From positions 6,572,001 to 6,636,000 of the forward strand of contig JAKZAN010000005.1 in assembly GCA_023053545.1 (NCBI GenBank): DNA of 64,000 nt, given 5' to 3'. Positions 25,947 to 39,135 of this stretch are shown here, one piece after another; the stretch's first letter is position 1, and each line of letters starts with the position of its first letter. Origin of the DNA: Lepidurus packardi (Eukaryota; Arthropoda; Branchiopoda; Notostraca; Triopsidae). The notes beneath the pieces are model-generated. The model searched no databases and was not told where the DNA came from. It saw only the letters and a program-made list of their open reading frames with translations. Position numbers and translations under genes: made by a program.

Positions 25947-27489
25947 TATTTTATTTCTTACTTTCAGATTGAATTTTGCGTGGAACACACTGAACAATAA
26001 AGCGCTAACGGTGTTAGAGATTGGGCCCCGAATTTCTTCCGTTTCTGCAGAGGAAGCGCTTATTTTTCTAGCAACACTTGCCCATTTCCTGGTCTGTTTT
26101 TTCGTCTACTTTCCTGTCCCTTCTTCGGAGATGCTTATAGAGATAAGAGGCTGAAAGAAAAAGTATATTTTTGGTTCTTGGGCGCTCCGAGCTTGACAAG
26201 CTTTCTTAGTACTTGCGGATGCTGCGTGTAAGCGTTCCGAGAATCTAAAGAAAGAGAAGAGAGAGATAGACTGTACTCTGACACCAAGAGAAAGGGACGC
26301 CTGACGGGAGAAACAAAGCTGCGGTTGTGCCACTGTATAAACCGTGTTAACTCTCTTAACGTGAAGCGCTCACCACATGGTTTGGTAACAGCTAAAGGCG
26401 ACCGACTGTTGCATAGACACGCGTTATGGTGGTAACAATAGCATCCCTTGAAGCTTTGATTTTCACTTTTTTCTCTTTACCCTCTCAGGGTTCCCTTACA
26501 AACTGCAGCCGCTGTTGCTAGATAGGCGAGATGCTCTATATATCTCATGGGGTTTACGTAGTTGCTTTCCTTCTTTTTACCCCCCCCCCCCCCCCCCGAG
26601 TTGGAACACTTTTGCTATACAGGGAAAAGTAACAAGCTTGACGAAGGAGATTGGAGGGGTACGAAGAAAGGTACTTTTTCCTCAATCCCAGTTAATTGAA
26701 TTGCACCGACGTATAAAAAAAGTGCGCGAAGAAACGAATTGGGCTTCGGCGATAAGAGATACTTGGCACGTGTGCCAGCAGTATTGGTTGTAATAGGGCT
26801 AAATTGCCTTATCTTTACGCAGTTTTTAATGTTCACCTTTTTGTGTGTTTTGCGACAAGCAAAGTTGAAAAGTCACGCCACATTTCTTGTGGCGCGCCTC
26901 ATTAGGAACTGGGGAGGAATTCATAAGCACCCCTATACGAAGTTTCCTCGGGACGTCTCTTATCTTGTCTGTCGCATGTCTCGCAACCATTTTAACGACC
27001 ATCGTCTCTGTTGATAATTGCTAAGCACCCGAAGTAATGCTTAATTGCGTACAAATTTGGGTATCGGAGCTCGGTGCTGTGGCTTGATGCCAGATGGGAA
27101 TTTATTAAATTTATGGCGGGTTCAAATGCTTATTAGGGCGGGTTATCAGTACGACTGTAACTTTAGTCCATGTTTGCATTAGGAAATCTCAGTAATTTTC
27201 GGTCGTGAGTGAACAGGGAACAACGTCATAAATTGCCGAAACCGAAAAACAGAGATGCTTCGTACGCCCACCCATCACTGAATGTCCATTAACACACTAT
27301 CTATTGCAACTAGTTTCCAAGTTTGTTTATTTTATTTTATTTTTACGAAACCTGGCCTCAAACCAAGGTCCATAAGCCACGCCTCAATCAAATTGCCCAC
27401 CTGGTGCTATTTATGATAATGAGCAAGTCTGGAGATTTTCGAGTTTTCGTTTGAAGACCGACTGCGATGATCCACGAAATTTACAGTTC
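25947..27489. other. No supported gene; poly-C tract at 26580-26597
   Basis: A run of 18 cytosines lies at 26580-26597. Open frames around 26.5-27.0 kb run through it and have no recognisable product. Confidence 0.55.
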
Positions 27490-27789
27490 TTAAGGCTCCC
27501 GTATACCTTTGCTCGGTATAGGCGGTTAGCATGGGGATTTCGGAACAATTTTTTTGATAAAACCACTGCATTTAATGAAAAATTCTTTGACAGTAAACTT
27601 GAGCTTGCTAACAGTGCACACCCAATGCAATTTTTTTCCAATGAGTAATACATTAGCAATATGCAAATTAAGTTTGCAACAATGAGAAATGCCTTACTTT
27701 CTTAAAGAAGGCTTTCGCAAAATAATAGCAAACATCAGTGTCATTTGTCACTCTTTCACAACAATAAGCTAAGTATACGCGAGCGTTAA
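27490..27789 (-). mobile_element. TTAA-flanked MITE, copy 3, internally deleted, inverted
   Basis: The element (27494-27785, 292 bp) is flanked by intact TTAA at 27490-27493 and 27786-27789. Its left end, GGCTCCCGTATACC, continues as the reverse complement of the right end of copy 1 (GGTATAGGCGGTTAGCATGG), so it is inverted. It lacks about 220 bp of the middle of copy 1. The outer end at 27771-27785 is decayed (GTATACGCGAGCG). Confidence 0.85.
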
Positions 27790-30700
27790 GAAATAGTTTT
27801 CTATTTTATCATGTAATTCCTAGAATATTGCATGTTCTCCTTAAATGTTCCCTCCCCTTTCTGTAGATTGTATTGCCATATAAAATTGTGAACTATTCAA
27901 AGCCCTAGGAAGCATTTTCTACGTCTGTCTTCCTCGTGATTCCTCAGTTTGGTACATTTTCCCTTATATATTACCTGAATTTCTGTGCATTTTCTCGCCT
28001 TTCAAACATGGAATTTTTTCGGATAACGTGAGCGAGTAGGAGGAATTTTTCAAATTTTTCTAGCCACGCTTGACATGCCTAGCGTGAGTATCAGAAAATA
28101 ACCGCTGGGGTAGTTAAAAAAAGAAATTTAGGGTGAGGGTGTAAGCTTTGTGCGCGATTTGGTTAAATTTTTTAAGACCGCAATTTCAGGGTTGTATAAT
28201 GTAGGAAGCCTTTTCTACAGGTCAGAATGTGTTAGTGAAAAGCGCCAGGCCTGGCTCATTTCACAGTCGTTTTAAAAAATGCGGATTGGGGCGACGTTTG
28301 TATGTGCTGTTTGTGGGAGAAAAGAAAAGGCAACGGCCGCGGGACTGACGTTTTATGAGGCCGTGAAAAACGAGATGGCCTGCCTTGGTGTCAAGCTTGG
28401 CTTGTGTATAATTTATCTCACGCTAAGCTCCTCTGTCTTGCTCTGTCTCGACTACCGCTTTCCGACAATCCTTTCCGCACTTTGCCCCTAAAACTCGGGG
28501 CTAGAAACAATTTGCCTCCTTTCCAAAGTCTGCCGAGCGGTTCTTCGTCAAAGTCTTGGGCTTTTAAAACGTTGTTCCCTAACATATCTCGGGCGTTGTA
28601 TCAATCGTGTGTGGGATAAACGGAGCGATCTGAACATGATTTGATCATGTTTTTGTGCACGCTTGGGAGGCTCTGTGGCTGCACACTTTCTCTCATTCGT
28701 ATATCCAGTATGCTAAGCTGCAAACCTTATCCGTCCCCATCTTTCCCATTTCTTACGTTGGAGAAACATCTTTGGGAAAGTTTAAAATGGCGAAATGTGT
28801 GCAAGTTTCGGGGAATGTAATTAAAAACTAAGGGAGATAACCAGTTATCCATTTTTTTGAAGAAGTTGGTGGAAAATGTTCTCCAATATGTTTCATCTCG
28901 CACCAAGTTCTGTTTGCGGAAATTATTTTGGAGCTTAATGGCAATGACAGTCGAGAGTTCGGTAAATGGGTTGCCAAGGTGACATTTTACGTGGAAAGGA
29001 AACAGCTTCCTTTTGGGTTAGCAAGTCGTCGAGTTTTGGGGGTGAAAGAGCTTGCAGCTTCTATGTGCTGCAGCCAGCAACCCAGGATGTGACGACGTAG
29101 TTACAGAGTTAGGCAACAAGATTGAATTTGTCAAATTCCCCAGAGTGGCAGGCCGGTGATGTTACAACGGGGGCTAAAAAAAAAGAATATAAAGAGAAGC
29201 GAAAGGATGCGATCCAAGTTATAAAACAACAAGGTCCTTTCTAGCTGGTAAGCATATAATGCATAAGGCTTTTTGGAAGATGGGGAAAACAGGCTACAGT
29301 GCCCCCAGATAGCATCACGTAATCCGGCTGTTGCTAAAAACATCAGACCCGAGAGCCTCTTATATACAACGGTAATCTTATTCCATATATTTACTTGCCC
29401 ACTTTTTTAACACTGCCTTCCTGGAGAACTTTTAAGGGTATTAATATTGTATCTGCATACCTGACCAATTTTTTACTTTGTCATTTCAGATTACCTGTTT
29501 TATCATTTGGCAATTATTATTATTATTTTTTTCAGAGTTGGAACGGTTCGACTTTTTTGGGAGTTATGCTATTCCAGGGCCGGGACTTGATGGAAATGAT
29601 GGTAAACGTTTCTCATGCTCATGCTTTGATGCTCCAGAAAAGGGCAATGGCTCGGAAGTTAGCACCAGGAGAATTGTCACCTAACAAAAATCCCAGCTTT
29701 ATACTGCAAGGAAGGGCAGCTGCATCGCCTGATCTCAGTGCACAGGTTTCTACACCCTCTATTGTTACGTGTTACGTTACAACTCTTGAATGGGGGGTCC
29801 GAGCAACGTGTGGAGGTCTCTTTTGTATACATTTAGTCCTATAAACCTTTTAAGTCCGCAGGTCTAAAGCATACAGAGACACATACGATCAAGCGTAAGG
29901 TTCTATATCACATCAGATTCCTTTTGCATGAAAAGTCCTTTCAAAGCAAGCATTTATCATTGCTGCGTACAGCGCACCACAGAAGAAACGGCGACGAGCC
30001 TGTTCTTTCGATCTTTTCTCTCTCTTTTTGGGGCGGAATTATTATATTTATGTGCAGTTCTTCCCGTGTCTGCTGACGGCGGCTCGCGTTTCGATTTTCG
30101 ATCAATGACCTTCATATATCACTTTGCATTTCTTTTTGCATTTCTTGGGCGAAAACGTGTAGGATTTATCAATATTGATAAAATAATTTAAAAAAATCTG
30201 GTTCAGCTATATTCTTAGAGTTCCAAGTTGACCGTTTAGTATTCGAAAAGTAAGCAGAAGAAACCTCTTTGAGTTGTGCAATACTTGCTACTTTATTTCT
30301 CTGTTATCTTTCTGAATCCTCTGGATAAGTTTGCAGAAAACTTTGCTTTTTGCATGTCAGCAGACACAGCAGAGAGTGTTTTTGCAAAAGTGCATAAATA
30401 ACTCGAGAACACTTAAGTGTAAATGAAAAGCCCGTTTAGCCGTCAGACTCGCTACATATTAAAGTACGTAGCTAATTATTTTTCGGGATTTTAAGTCTAC
30501 TGGTAACCTAATTGTTTGTCGGCATCCACTTATTGCAAGGTTTTCCAAGGTCTGCCGTACATAAATTGTGTGCAGAACTCTTTTCGCAAGCTTTTTGGCC
30601 TGGGAGGGTTGGGAGAGGGTTGTTTTGGAGCAACGAGTTCGGTTTCACAAAGTCAATGTATAACTAATCGCAGAACTGAAAGGAATGGTCGTCGATTAAC

Positions 30701-30909
30701 GATTCGTGTCGAGCATTGGCATCTTGCGAGCCGGAAGCATTGAAAAGTACTAGTCGAAGCTCTCTAACTGCGTTTTCCGGGAAACTCGCGAAAGGATGCA
30801 GCCTCCTTCCGTCAATCGTTCAGTGCTTTTATGATCAAACTCCCTTCGCTTTTAGGAATTGCGGGAGCATTTTTTCTTTCCCTTTTTTCCTTTTTTATTT
30901 GGAAACTCC
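27790..30909. other. No supported gene
   Basis: No gene recognised. A 149-codon open frame at 29395-29844 begins upstream of a plausible acceptor (poly-T then CAG at about 29521-29534), but I could not tie it to a family or find a partner exon. Confidence 0.5.
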
Positions 30910-30943
30910 TTTCAGCAATGCTGACTGGATGACATCCTAGTGT
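30910..30943 (+). repeat. Dispersed 34-bp repeat, copy 1
   Basis: TTTCAGCAATGCTGACTGGA followed by TGACATCCTAGTGT recurs at 32521-32554 with about five differences. The flanks do not match beyond this, so it is either a fragment of an unrecognised dispersed element or a short relic. Confidence 0.6.
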
Positions 30944-32490
30944 ATCCTGATGGTGTCCCAGAGCGTATCTTTAAATGCGAGAAACTGGAGTCTTTCACTC
31001 CCGAGGATTTTTTTTTTAGAGAAAAGGGATAAAAAAGCGCTTTTGGTAATCAAACGTTGGAAGACAATCCTAGCCGGTCCACACAGTGAATCATGCTCCA
31101 GGACGGTACCGATTTTATTTTTTATCGACGTCTCCTCTTCTGTTATTTTCACTTTTATTTATTTATCTTTACTTTTATAAGGACTAGGGAATAAAAAATA
31201 TGAAGATTTATCGAGAAAGCGTAAAACAAAACGATTTCAAACGCTAGAGATCCCAACCATAAAAATTGGAGAATTATGGGCCGGGACAGCTGACGGCACT
31301 CGTATGGGTTAGGAAAAACGGATTTTTGCATGTGAACGCCAAAAGCTATTTGTCGTTTTTGTATGGAAGGGGGTTGTTGGGCAGCGGTGCTCTTTTGTCG
31401 TGCAGGGATCTTTAATTGAATTTTGTCATTTGCGGTTCTGTGTGTCCGTTGCGGTATTCAAAAGACAAGATTTTACAACAAGTAACCGCGCTGCTGGGAG
31501 ATGAGCTCTAAAGCTTTTAATGAGGTTCAATTACTTTTTGCCGTGTTCGCATCCAGTCGCGTTTTTTTTATTATACTCTTTATCTCATGTTGGACTCTTG
31601 TTGTGAACCCACTTAAAGTGTACTTCTACAATACCTAATGCTGCACTTGCGACACTGTAGGGTTGTTCCATGTACAGTACGTGCCACACACGTTTTGGCC
31701 GCGATCTACGTTTTGTGTATGGATGTATGGTTTCCGCCATCGTAATTAATGGGGACGAGTTTAGACACAAAACTCTCTGTAGCTTAGGTTATGGTTCGGT
31801 GCGATTGTCGTCGGCAACGACTCGGAAACAGCTTAAAACGTGTCTCCTTTGCCATATTAGAAGGCTGTGGCATCGCACACCTGGCTCTTTGCTGGTTCAA
31901 GGTATTGTGTTGCTTGCTGTTATAGTTGTAATGTAACTCGGGAGAGCGTGTTATACTGTGCCAGCTATAACTATGCTTTGCATTTGCCGAAATGGGCCAC
32001 CCGCGTGAAACCGAGGAAACATGCGGTGGATTGGGGTTTTTTAAAGTTAGGCGACATTGTTGCGAGAGCGAAAAGATCACGCGAAGCTTTGGAGCAGTTC
32101 TTTGGGGACCAAGCAACGATCTCATACAATCCTTCTTATTCAGGAAACCTACAGCATCACTTATCTGCGTTTATAAAGCGTGACATTAGTCCGGACAGAT
32201 GTTTATGTGCGTGACGATAATCTGTATTCATACCTTGGCAAAGTGATATTGTTTATTGCATTGATTTCGTGATATAGTAAAACCAAATTCAGCTATTGGA
32301 TCATTTGGTGCAGTGCAAAATGTAAGCAGCATTATACCGATTAAAACCGAATGCTCCTATATCTTCACAAAAAAAGCTCGAGACCCTCTCTGGTGAATGT
32401 TCAAAATAGGAATATAGGTTCTCTTAGCTCGAATTCTTTAGTTTAATTTGTTCAAAACTGTTCAGTATCCTTCTCGCAGTTGACAGTACA
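30944..32490. other. No supported gene
   Basis: No gene recognised. An open frame at 31867-32214 on + has a charged, helix-like C-terminal half but no known domain and no splice context; it is mirrored on the opposite strand. Confidence 0.5.
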
Positions 32491-32616
32491 GCGAACGTTT
32501 CTATGCAGACACCTCGCTCGTTTCAGCAATGCTGACTAGATGACATTATAGTGTCAGAGTTTCTGCATAGCTCGAGCGAACATTTCTATGCAGAAACGTT
32601 GGCTCGAGCTATGCAG
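32491..32616. repeat. Composite direct and inverted repeat
   Basis: GCGAACGTTTCTATGCAGAC (32491-32510) recurs as GCGAACATTTCTATGCAGAA (32576-32595). Separately, CTGCATAGCTCGAGC (32563-32577) and its exact reverse complement GCTCGAGCTATGCAG (32602-32616) form a hairpin with a 24-bp loop. The second copy of the 34-bp dispersed repeat (32521-32554) sits in between. This looks like the end or core of an unrecognised foldback element. Confidence 0.75.
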
Positions 32617-35600
32617 TAACTGCCTCTCACCTCCCTATGGACGCGCATAATACGCCTATATTCTCTCGCTGGGGGAGTCTAGCAATGTTTCTTCCTCCAG
32701 CGACATAAAACGTTCGATTTTTCTTTCCCTTTTTTGTGTTTGACTAGGGAGCTTGGGTAAAACGTTCGCTCGGTAGGCCGTGCGGTAGTTTCCCACCCCA
32801 CATAATCTTACTGAAAAAGCTGCTAGAGAAGTTATGGGCTGCAGTATGCCGTAAACGAAAAACGTTCCCTTTTAATTCAATTGCTATAGTAGCGCTAGAA
32901 ACGTAGAAATGTTCGCTGGGTTGCCTGCCTGTAGGCGCCTCCATTGCACCCACAATAAATCTACAAGGAGCATATACAAAGTTCTGATTGACCATTTGTG
33001 ACGTCGGTGACGACCAAATACCCTTGCTAGATCTTTATAGAGGTTTATTGTGGCCCAAATGAAGCATTTCGTTGAAAGAAAAAGGAACCAGAGCTTCGTT
33101 TGTAAGCCTGGGTTTGTTTGAGAGATGACGTTGAGCTGGCCATTCAAGTACTCAAAACGGGATGTTGGGGTCCCTTACGTTGTGTATACACTGAGAAGAG
33201 GACACACATATGCAACTTTCTTAGGGGTTGTTTGTTTACGCGACTCGGGAGTTTGGAATGACTCCTTTACTGTTGTTGAGGGGAAGAAGATGCATCGCGA
33301 CCGGGACGAAGAGGCAGGCAAGCCTTCTGGTTTGGTTCTCACCAACGTGAGACAGAACTAACCGAACCCAAAAAGACAGTTTTGGAGCGTCTTGGCACAG
33401 CAAGGGGTCTATAATAGTGTTGTCGTTGTGGTTTGTTTCTGTCATCGCGTATCATTGAGTCTGCTTTTGAGTTAAGAGTCTGTGAACACTTGGGGGGCTA
33501 GGACCACATTTTCCAGGAAAAGCTTCATAATACCCGAGTTTCTCCAAGGGGTGCTGCTGTGTATTGCCAGATGCCTGGGAAATTGTTTGGCCTCTTGGCT
33601 CTGTGGATGAAGTAAATATACTTCTTTGAGAGAAAGGCACATAGGACGTCGGTTTTCGGCAAGCGACGCCTCGTTCAGGGGTTCCGCGCCATCGCCTTTG
33701 AGCCACCTTCGCCGCGGCTTTGCTATAATACCTTCCAAAACCACCAACTTTCTCTATATGCCATTATACACAACCTCTTGGAAGCTTTCAAAACTGGAGT
33801 CAGGGACACTCATCATTCCGAAGACGCTTTCTTAAAAGCTTTCTCGCTTGGCAATTTTTCTTCCTAGGAATTTTTCTAAAAAAAGAAATCAAGTAAAAAA
33901 AAAATAAATAAATTGACTATTCGAAGCAAAATAACTACCCTGTGAAATCTCGACCGTTATAAGAACTCACTTTGGGCTTGACGGGGCTCAAAGTGGGGAA
34001 AAAGGGTTACAGGGAGGTCTAATTATGTGAGTGGGTTTTGCTTGCTTGCATATGAGGGGCTAATGAGGAGTGCTTGTCATTAGTGCAAGTACTCGCCGCA
34101 TTCCATCACAATCTATGGCTAGGAGCCCGGCAGCCGCCATGACAAGTTTGAGTTGACGACTTTGTCCATTTGCCTTCGACGCCCCCCGATGCCAAACCAA
34201 ACGTTAGATTCTGAGCGCCGCGATGCCCATACATCAGCATCTTGAGCGAAAGAGGCGTCTTTTCTTTAGTTAAGCTTGACGTTAACGAAGCCAACTCCCG
34301 GACTTTGCTGATGCCCACCCCCCTGGTATACACCTGGCTTGTTTGTATGTGTATGTATCTGTAAAATGCGGCGAAGGAAAGTAGAGAAAAGAGGCGTTCG
34401 TGGACAAACAGGACCTGCGGTAGAGCAAAGGTGATGGTGCATGAAGAAAATATTGAAGTAAAACAAGCCGCCGCCGCAGTTGTTAGTCTTCGAACGATCA
34501 TCAGCATCCAAATCTTTTCTTGACGCTGAGCCAGTACCAAAATAGAGCCATTGGGTGCTGGCGTGTGTTTTACTTCCCCAAAAGCATCTCCTTCTTACAA
34601 AGTAAAAAAGGAGAGTAAAAATGGGTTGCAATGCGTTGCAGTTTTTTTCCTTTTTTTCTGGGGTTGGAGTTTATGGGAGGAATAGGTTTGAGTGAGGCTC
34701 TCCCTGCAGTTACTTGATCGAAACTATATATGGTGAATTCTGAATCTTGGATCTGGCCATCTCTCCTCTCCTGAAAGCAATCATGACGCTCGGCGGGACG
34801 TCACTCGCTGGGAACGCCGGGAATCCTTATATTGATGCAGATGCCTAGGGTGAAAGAGATAAAGAAACCTCGTATCTTTTTCCTCAACTTGAGAGCAAAA
34901 AGAAGAGTCATAAAATCTTTATAAGTTTAAGTTTTCTCAGCACAGGATTTATGAATTTATAGTTTTCCTATACTGGGCGCGCGTTCCGTTGCTCGAACAT
35001 TCAAGATATGCATGCGCGGTATATCTTGACGTTATTTTTTTAGAATTTCTTACGCTGGTCGTTACGGAAGAAAATTAGAACTGTTTTCTAATGCGTGTCA
35101 TGCATTAAAAGAGGCGAGAAAAATGAGATTACAGAATATTTAAAATGCTCAGGGGAGAAAAAGGCTGGACCTTGGACCCAAAGTTGGCATGGGCTCGAGG
35201 CCTAGAGCTTCTTCCCGAGAAAATAGGCAATTGCTGCTGCCCTTCTTTTTTGCCCTCCTACACGTAAAAAAATAAAAGGGAAAAGAACATGAGTTAAAGA
35301 GGAAACCCGAGATTTTTGGAGCAATTTCTGGGTGACAGAGAACGAAAAGGAGTTTTAGGCTTAAATTGACGAATCATGCTCCAGGGCCAACTAAGGAAAG
35401 TCCGGTATAATCGCTGCGATAGAAGCTTTTACCATACGACTTGGAATAACATCAGGGTGCGATTGACTCACATGGACCGCTCCCAGTCTACATGGAAACT
35501 TGAGTGGAACAAACAACTATAGTTAAATCCGAGGTAAAATTGAAATGTCACCAGAAAAGTCTTTTTATACTAAAGGCTAAGAAATACTTTGGAGGCCCAC

Positions 35601-36162
35601 ATTGCGATAGAATGCATGAGATTCCGAACCGCGAGGTCAACATTTGAGGGACTTTGTAAGTTTTTGTATGCGCAATTTCATGGTTTAGCGAATTTCGCAA
35701 GTTGATTCCCTGGTTTAGCATTTAACTTTGGCCAGTCTGCTTTATTTTAGTTTAAGAATTTCCCGAGTGTATTGTACGGTACTATGTTCCGAAAAAGTTG
35801 TTGTAACACGGTACTTGATCTGATTCATTATAGATGGCAGGATCGTCGACTAACTCATGTTTGACCAGATGAACAGATTGAGACGTGCTGATAGTCAGTC
35901 AATCGTTGTTAATCAAATTTAAGTCAATCGTTGATGTTGTCCTTTTTGATTTGAAAATGTTGGGAAGTTTCTTGGGTTCAAGTGAATGATTCCTTGATGC
36001 ACAAAGTCAAATAGCTCGTGGCCAGCTTGATCGGACGGTTTTGTCTTCCCGTAACCAATGATGAGCGTTCTTGTTTCCTGTAGTGCCTGTAGGAGGACTA
36101 GTTGATTTGAACTTTTCGACAAACTTCTTCCAGAAGGTATCCTGTGTCCTCTGGGTTGATGT
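32617..36162. other. No supported gene
   Basis: No gene recognised. The overlapping antisense frames at 34.1-34.6 kb have no domain. Confidence 0.55.
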
Positions 36163-36514
36163 CTATATCTTGCTATTACAGTTATCTGGGTTCGCGTGGA
36201 AGAAAGGATTTGTAAAGCTCTGATTTCCAGAATTTTGAAATCAGTGAATAACAGTAGATAGTGAATAACATGTGTTTGTTTGTACTAAAAAAAAAAGAGA
36301 GAAAAAAACACTTTTATACCTTTTTAATAAATATGTAAGTATCTGGCTATGAAAGGCCTATATCTAGCTATTAAGGTTATTGGGTTCGGGAGAAGAAAGG
36401 ATTTGTAAAGCGCTGATTCCCAGAATTTTGAAGTTACTGTATTGTATTATTTATACGGCAGTAAAACATGTGTTTGTTTAAACTAAAAACGGGGGAAAAT
36501 ACTTTCATACCGTT
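36163..36514. repeat. Imperfect tandem duplication, about 195-bp period
   Basis: CTATATCTTGCTATTACAG (36163) and CTATATCTAGCTATTAAGG (36358) start two copies. Both share GAAGAAAGGATTTGTAAAGC, CCAGAATTTTGAA, ACATGTGTTTGTTT and a terminal ACTTT(T/C)ATACC. Unit 1 runs to about 36325 and unit 2 to about 36514. No coding frame is seen. Confidence 0.85.
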
Positions 36515-38623
36515 TAGGGAAACAAACTTCAAAATATATAACTTGGCTACGTAACCTGTGAAAAGAAGAAATTTTTAGAGAGATGATGGGAGTTAGGAGT
36601 TGCGTGATAGATGCCAGAAGGTGTTGAGCTTTTCCCGGGACCCACGACTTTCGTTCCATCAACGTCATACGGACTAGCATTTCATTTCATAAGCATGGGC
36701 TGGAAGCTTGTCTGTGTGTATGTATCTATGTGTACGCTACAAAGCTCTATAAGACATAACGACATGCAAAGTTTTCTCCTTCGCCCTCTGCGAGTTTTCT
36801 CTAGGGAGGGCTTGGCAGCGTGGCGGGGGAAACATTTAAAAAAAAAAAAAAAAAAAAAAAGAGGAGCGAGCAGTGCACTTGCACATGGAGTGAGCCCGAT
36901 GCCAAAAGGGAGGGAGTACAAAAATCCATTTCGTAATAGGGTAATCAATTTTCGTGGGGTATAGCCCCAAGTCGCCTATATAGTGCCAGGCCTCGGTGTA
37001 GGACTTCTTAGCAAACTTTTGGACACCCAAATGAGTTACACTCTGGCCTCCTGTTCCCCGCAAGGAGTAATACTTCCTCTACACAAGACCATAATACTTC
37101 GGAGTACCATACCAACTTTTCCCCCCAACAATTTCCTTATCGGAAACTTCTGAGTTCGGCGTTGTTTTAAGAGTCTCAAGCCTCCCCCCTCTGTCCAAAA
37201 CCGAAAGCTCGGAAATAGCAAAACTTTCGGTACGCATTTTCCTCTATTATGCCGCTTTTGAGTTTAATTTTACTTAATTGATGCAGTTCGGTAACAGAAT
37301 CGTTGATAATGTAATTTCGCTGATTCGATTTGGTTCTCCAAGCGAGGCAGTTCTAATGTTTCTTCCCCAGTTATGCAAATGCCTGGAAAGATAGATCACT
37401 TTTGTGTCTGCATATGTGGGCAAACAAAGATGTATTGGGTTCTCGCTTCCAAACTAATTAAATTAGTCACTGATAAAAGCTGACGGCACTGCTACCGCCA
37501 AGCAAGTGAGCCGGACTATAGATAAGACTCAAGCTCGACAGACTCATCGATTCCATCCGTCACCCTTTGCATGAACTGCTGCAGCGCGGTTAACAGTGGT
37601 AAATAACCTGCCTGTCCTAATCGAGAAACTGACACTTTTCGTTTTACATGTCTTGCATCCGTAATGAAGTAAAATCCGTCTCGAGACTAATTGGAATTAT
37701 TTGGCCAATTAAAGTCTCATCCCGATGCCATTCTATCGCTCAAATGATCAAGGATCGAACACGCGAAGGTATGTTTTTTCCCTATTTTTTTATTTTGATC
37801 TGGGAGAGAAACATTTGGTGGCGCAATAGCTCCGGAGTAGGACTCAAGTAAAAAATGGGGCGATGCCAATAAAACGCTAATGCAAACATGCTCCTATAGG
37901 GAGGAGTTGATTTTTCTTTGAGGTGCAGACATGCGACGTGCAGAAGCTGTTATCGTATATGAAGAATTTTAAGCATGAGTTCAAAAGCACAAAAAAAGGA
38001 AGAGAGGTTTCATTTATAGATAAGTTGCAGAGCAGGATTTTTCTGGACCGAGAGTGCCAGCTGACAAGAGGGACTAAAGGTGCTGATTGCCTTGGCGTGC
38101 GATGTTTAATTGGGCGACAGCGCCAGAAAAGTTCGTAGTATACACAAAAAAGGAAAAAAAATAAAGATAATGTATGCCATGCTTCCTTGTCATGCGTGTT
38201 TGACTCGTTGCAAGTGACGGGAACATTTTTGTCAACCATGTTGCACCATCAGCCGATAAGTAGATCAACAGTTTGGTGCAAATAAGGAAGTTGTAGGTCT
38301 CGCTTTTTTTGAATTATTATTGACCAGTTTTCAGCATCCAATTAGCCTTAACGCTGCATTAGATTGAGAATCTCTACTGTCACTTCCAGGTACCCTGTAT
38401 CGCTCTTTTAACCCAAAGAATACATAGAACTGTACAATGGAACTGTCTAGACAATAGAATTTTAAGTTTGCAGTGTGGATAAGTGGACAGAGGAAACCCA
38501 TATATAACCATCTACAATTTCCTAGTTTCAACTTTTCCGAAGAAAACTTCTCACTCTCTTTTTATATCGTAATCTTGTTTCTAATCAAGTAAGCTAATTT
38601 CTATAGTGCGCTTCTTAAAGGGC
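36515..38623. other. No supported gene; poly-A tract at 36838-36860
   Basis: A run of 23 adenines lies at 36838-36860. I could not identify a retroposed gene or SINE body upstream of it. Nothing else was recognised. Confidence 0.55.
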
Positions 38624-38749
38624 GTTCCGCTGGCTGCACTGGTGCAATATTTTTGGCACTCAGTGTGCTTACACAATGTGCAAAGATATACACATTTGAA
38701 CCACTGAATGCCAAAAAATTTCCACAAAAATATCTGCAGCCAGTGGAAC
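38624..38749. repeat. Imperfect inverted repeat, 126 bp
   Basis: The left arm starts GTTCCGCTGGCTGCA (38624) and ends CACTCAGTG (to 38665). The right arm starts CACTGAATG (38702) and ends TGCAGCCAGTGGAAC (to 38749). Arms pair in blocks (GTTCCxCTGGCTGCA, ATATTTTT, TGGCAxTCAGTG) with small insertions. The loop is about 36 bp. It may be a small foldback element; no target duplication is clear. Confidence 0.7.
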
Positions 38750-39135
38750 ATGCTATTAGTTTTCATTGTTTCCAACCAGTTTTTCGGATCAAAACTTACG
38801 CGGCCAGGACTCAATTGGCAACTGGATTTTATTCCAAAGTATTCCGAATTAACTAAAATGTGTAGCAGGATACGAAATGTGTAGTTAGTCTAAACTGTTA
38901 TAGCTATCTAATTGCAGAATAGTTATTTTTTTTAAGGAAAATTCGTGCAGCGAAATCATGCTGCGGAAAAGTACAAAACGGCACTTAGACCTTGTTTCAA
39001 AGCCATCTGTAACTGGAATGGAATGTTTCGTATGGCACCCAAAGTCGAATTCGTGACTGTATGCTTTCAGAGTGCTCTGCCGTGATTATCCCAGGCTATT
39101 TGCCTCCAAATTGACGTGGAAAGGAACAACAAAGC

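Noticed and set aside
26580..26597. Poly-C run as a possible assembly gap or structural signal
   Set aside because: A simple homopolymer; similar runs occur at 17572-17580 and 46511-46525, so it is treated as ordinary low complexity.
29395..29844. 149-codon frame with a good upstream acceptor and a stretch (FLGVMLFQGRDL) reminiscent of a reeler-type motif
   Set aside because: The similarity is a few residues only; no neighbouring exon or further domain motif could be found.
31867..32214. 115-codon frame with a helix-like charged C-terminal half
   Set aside because: No family recognised, no splice context, and overlapped by a 113-codon frame on the other strand.
34106..34631. Overlapping - strand frames of 144 and 121 codons
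   Set aside because: Two frames are open at once, which suggests low stop density and not coding; no domain seen.
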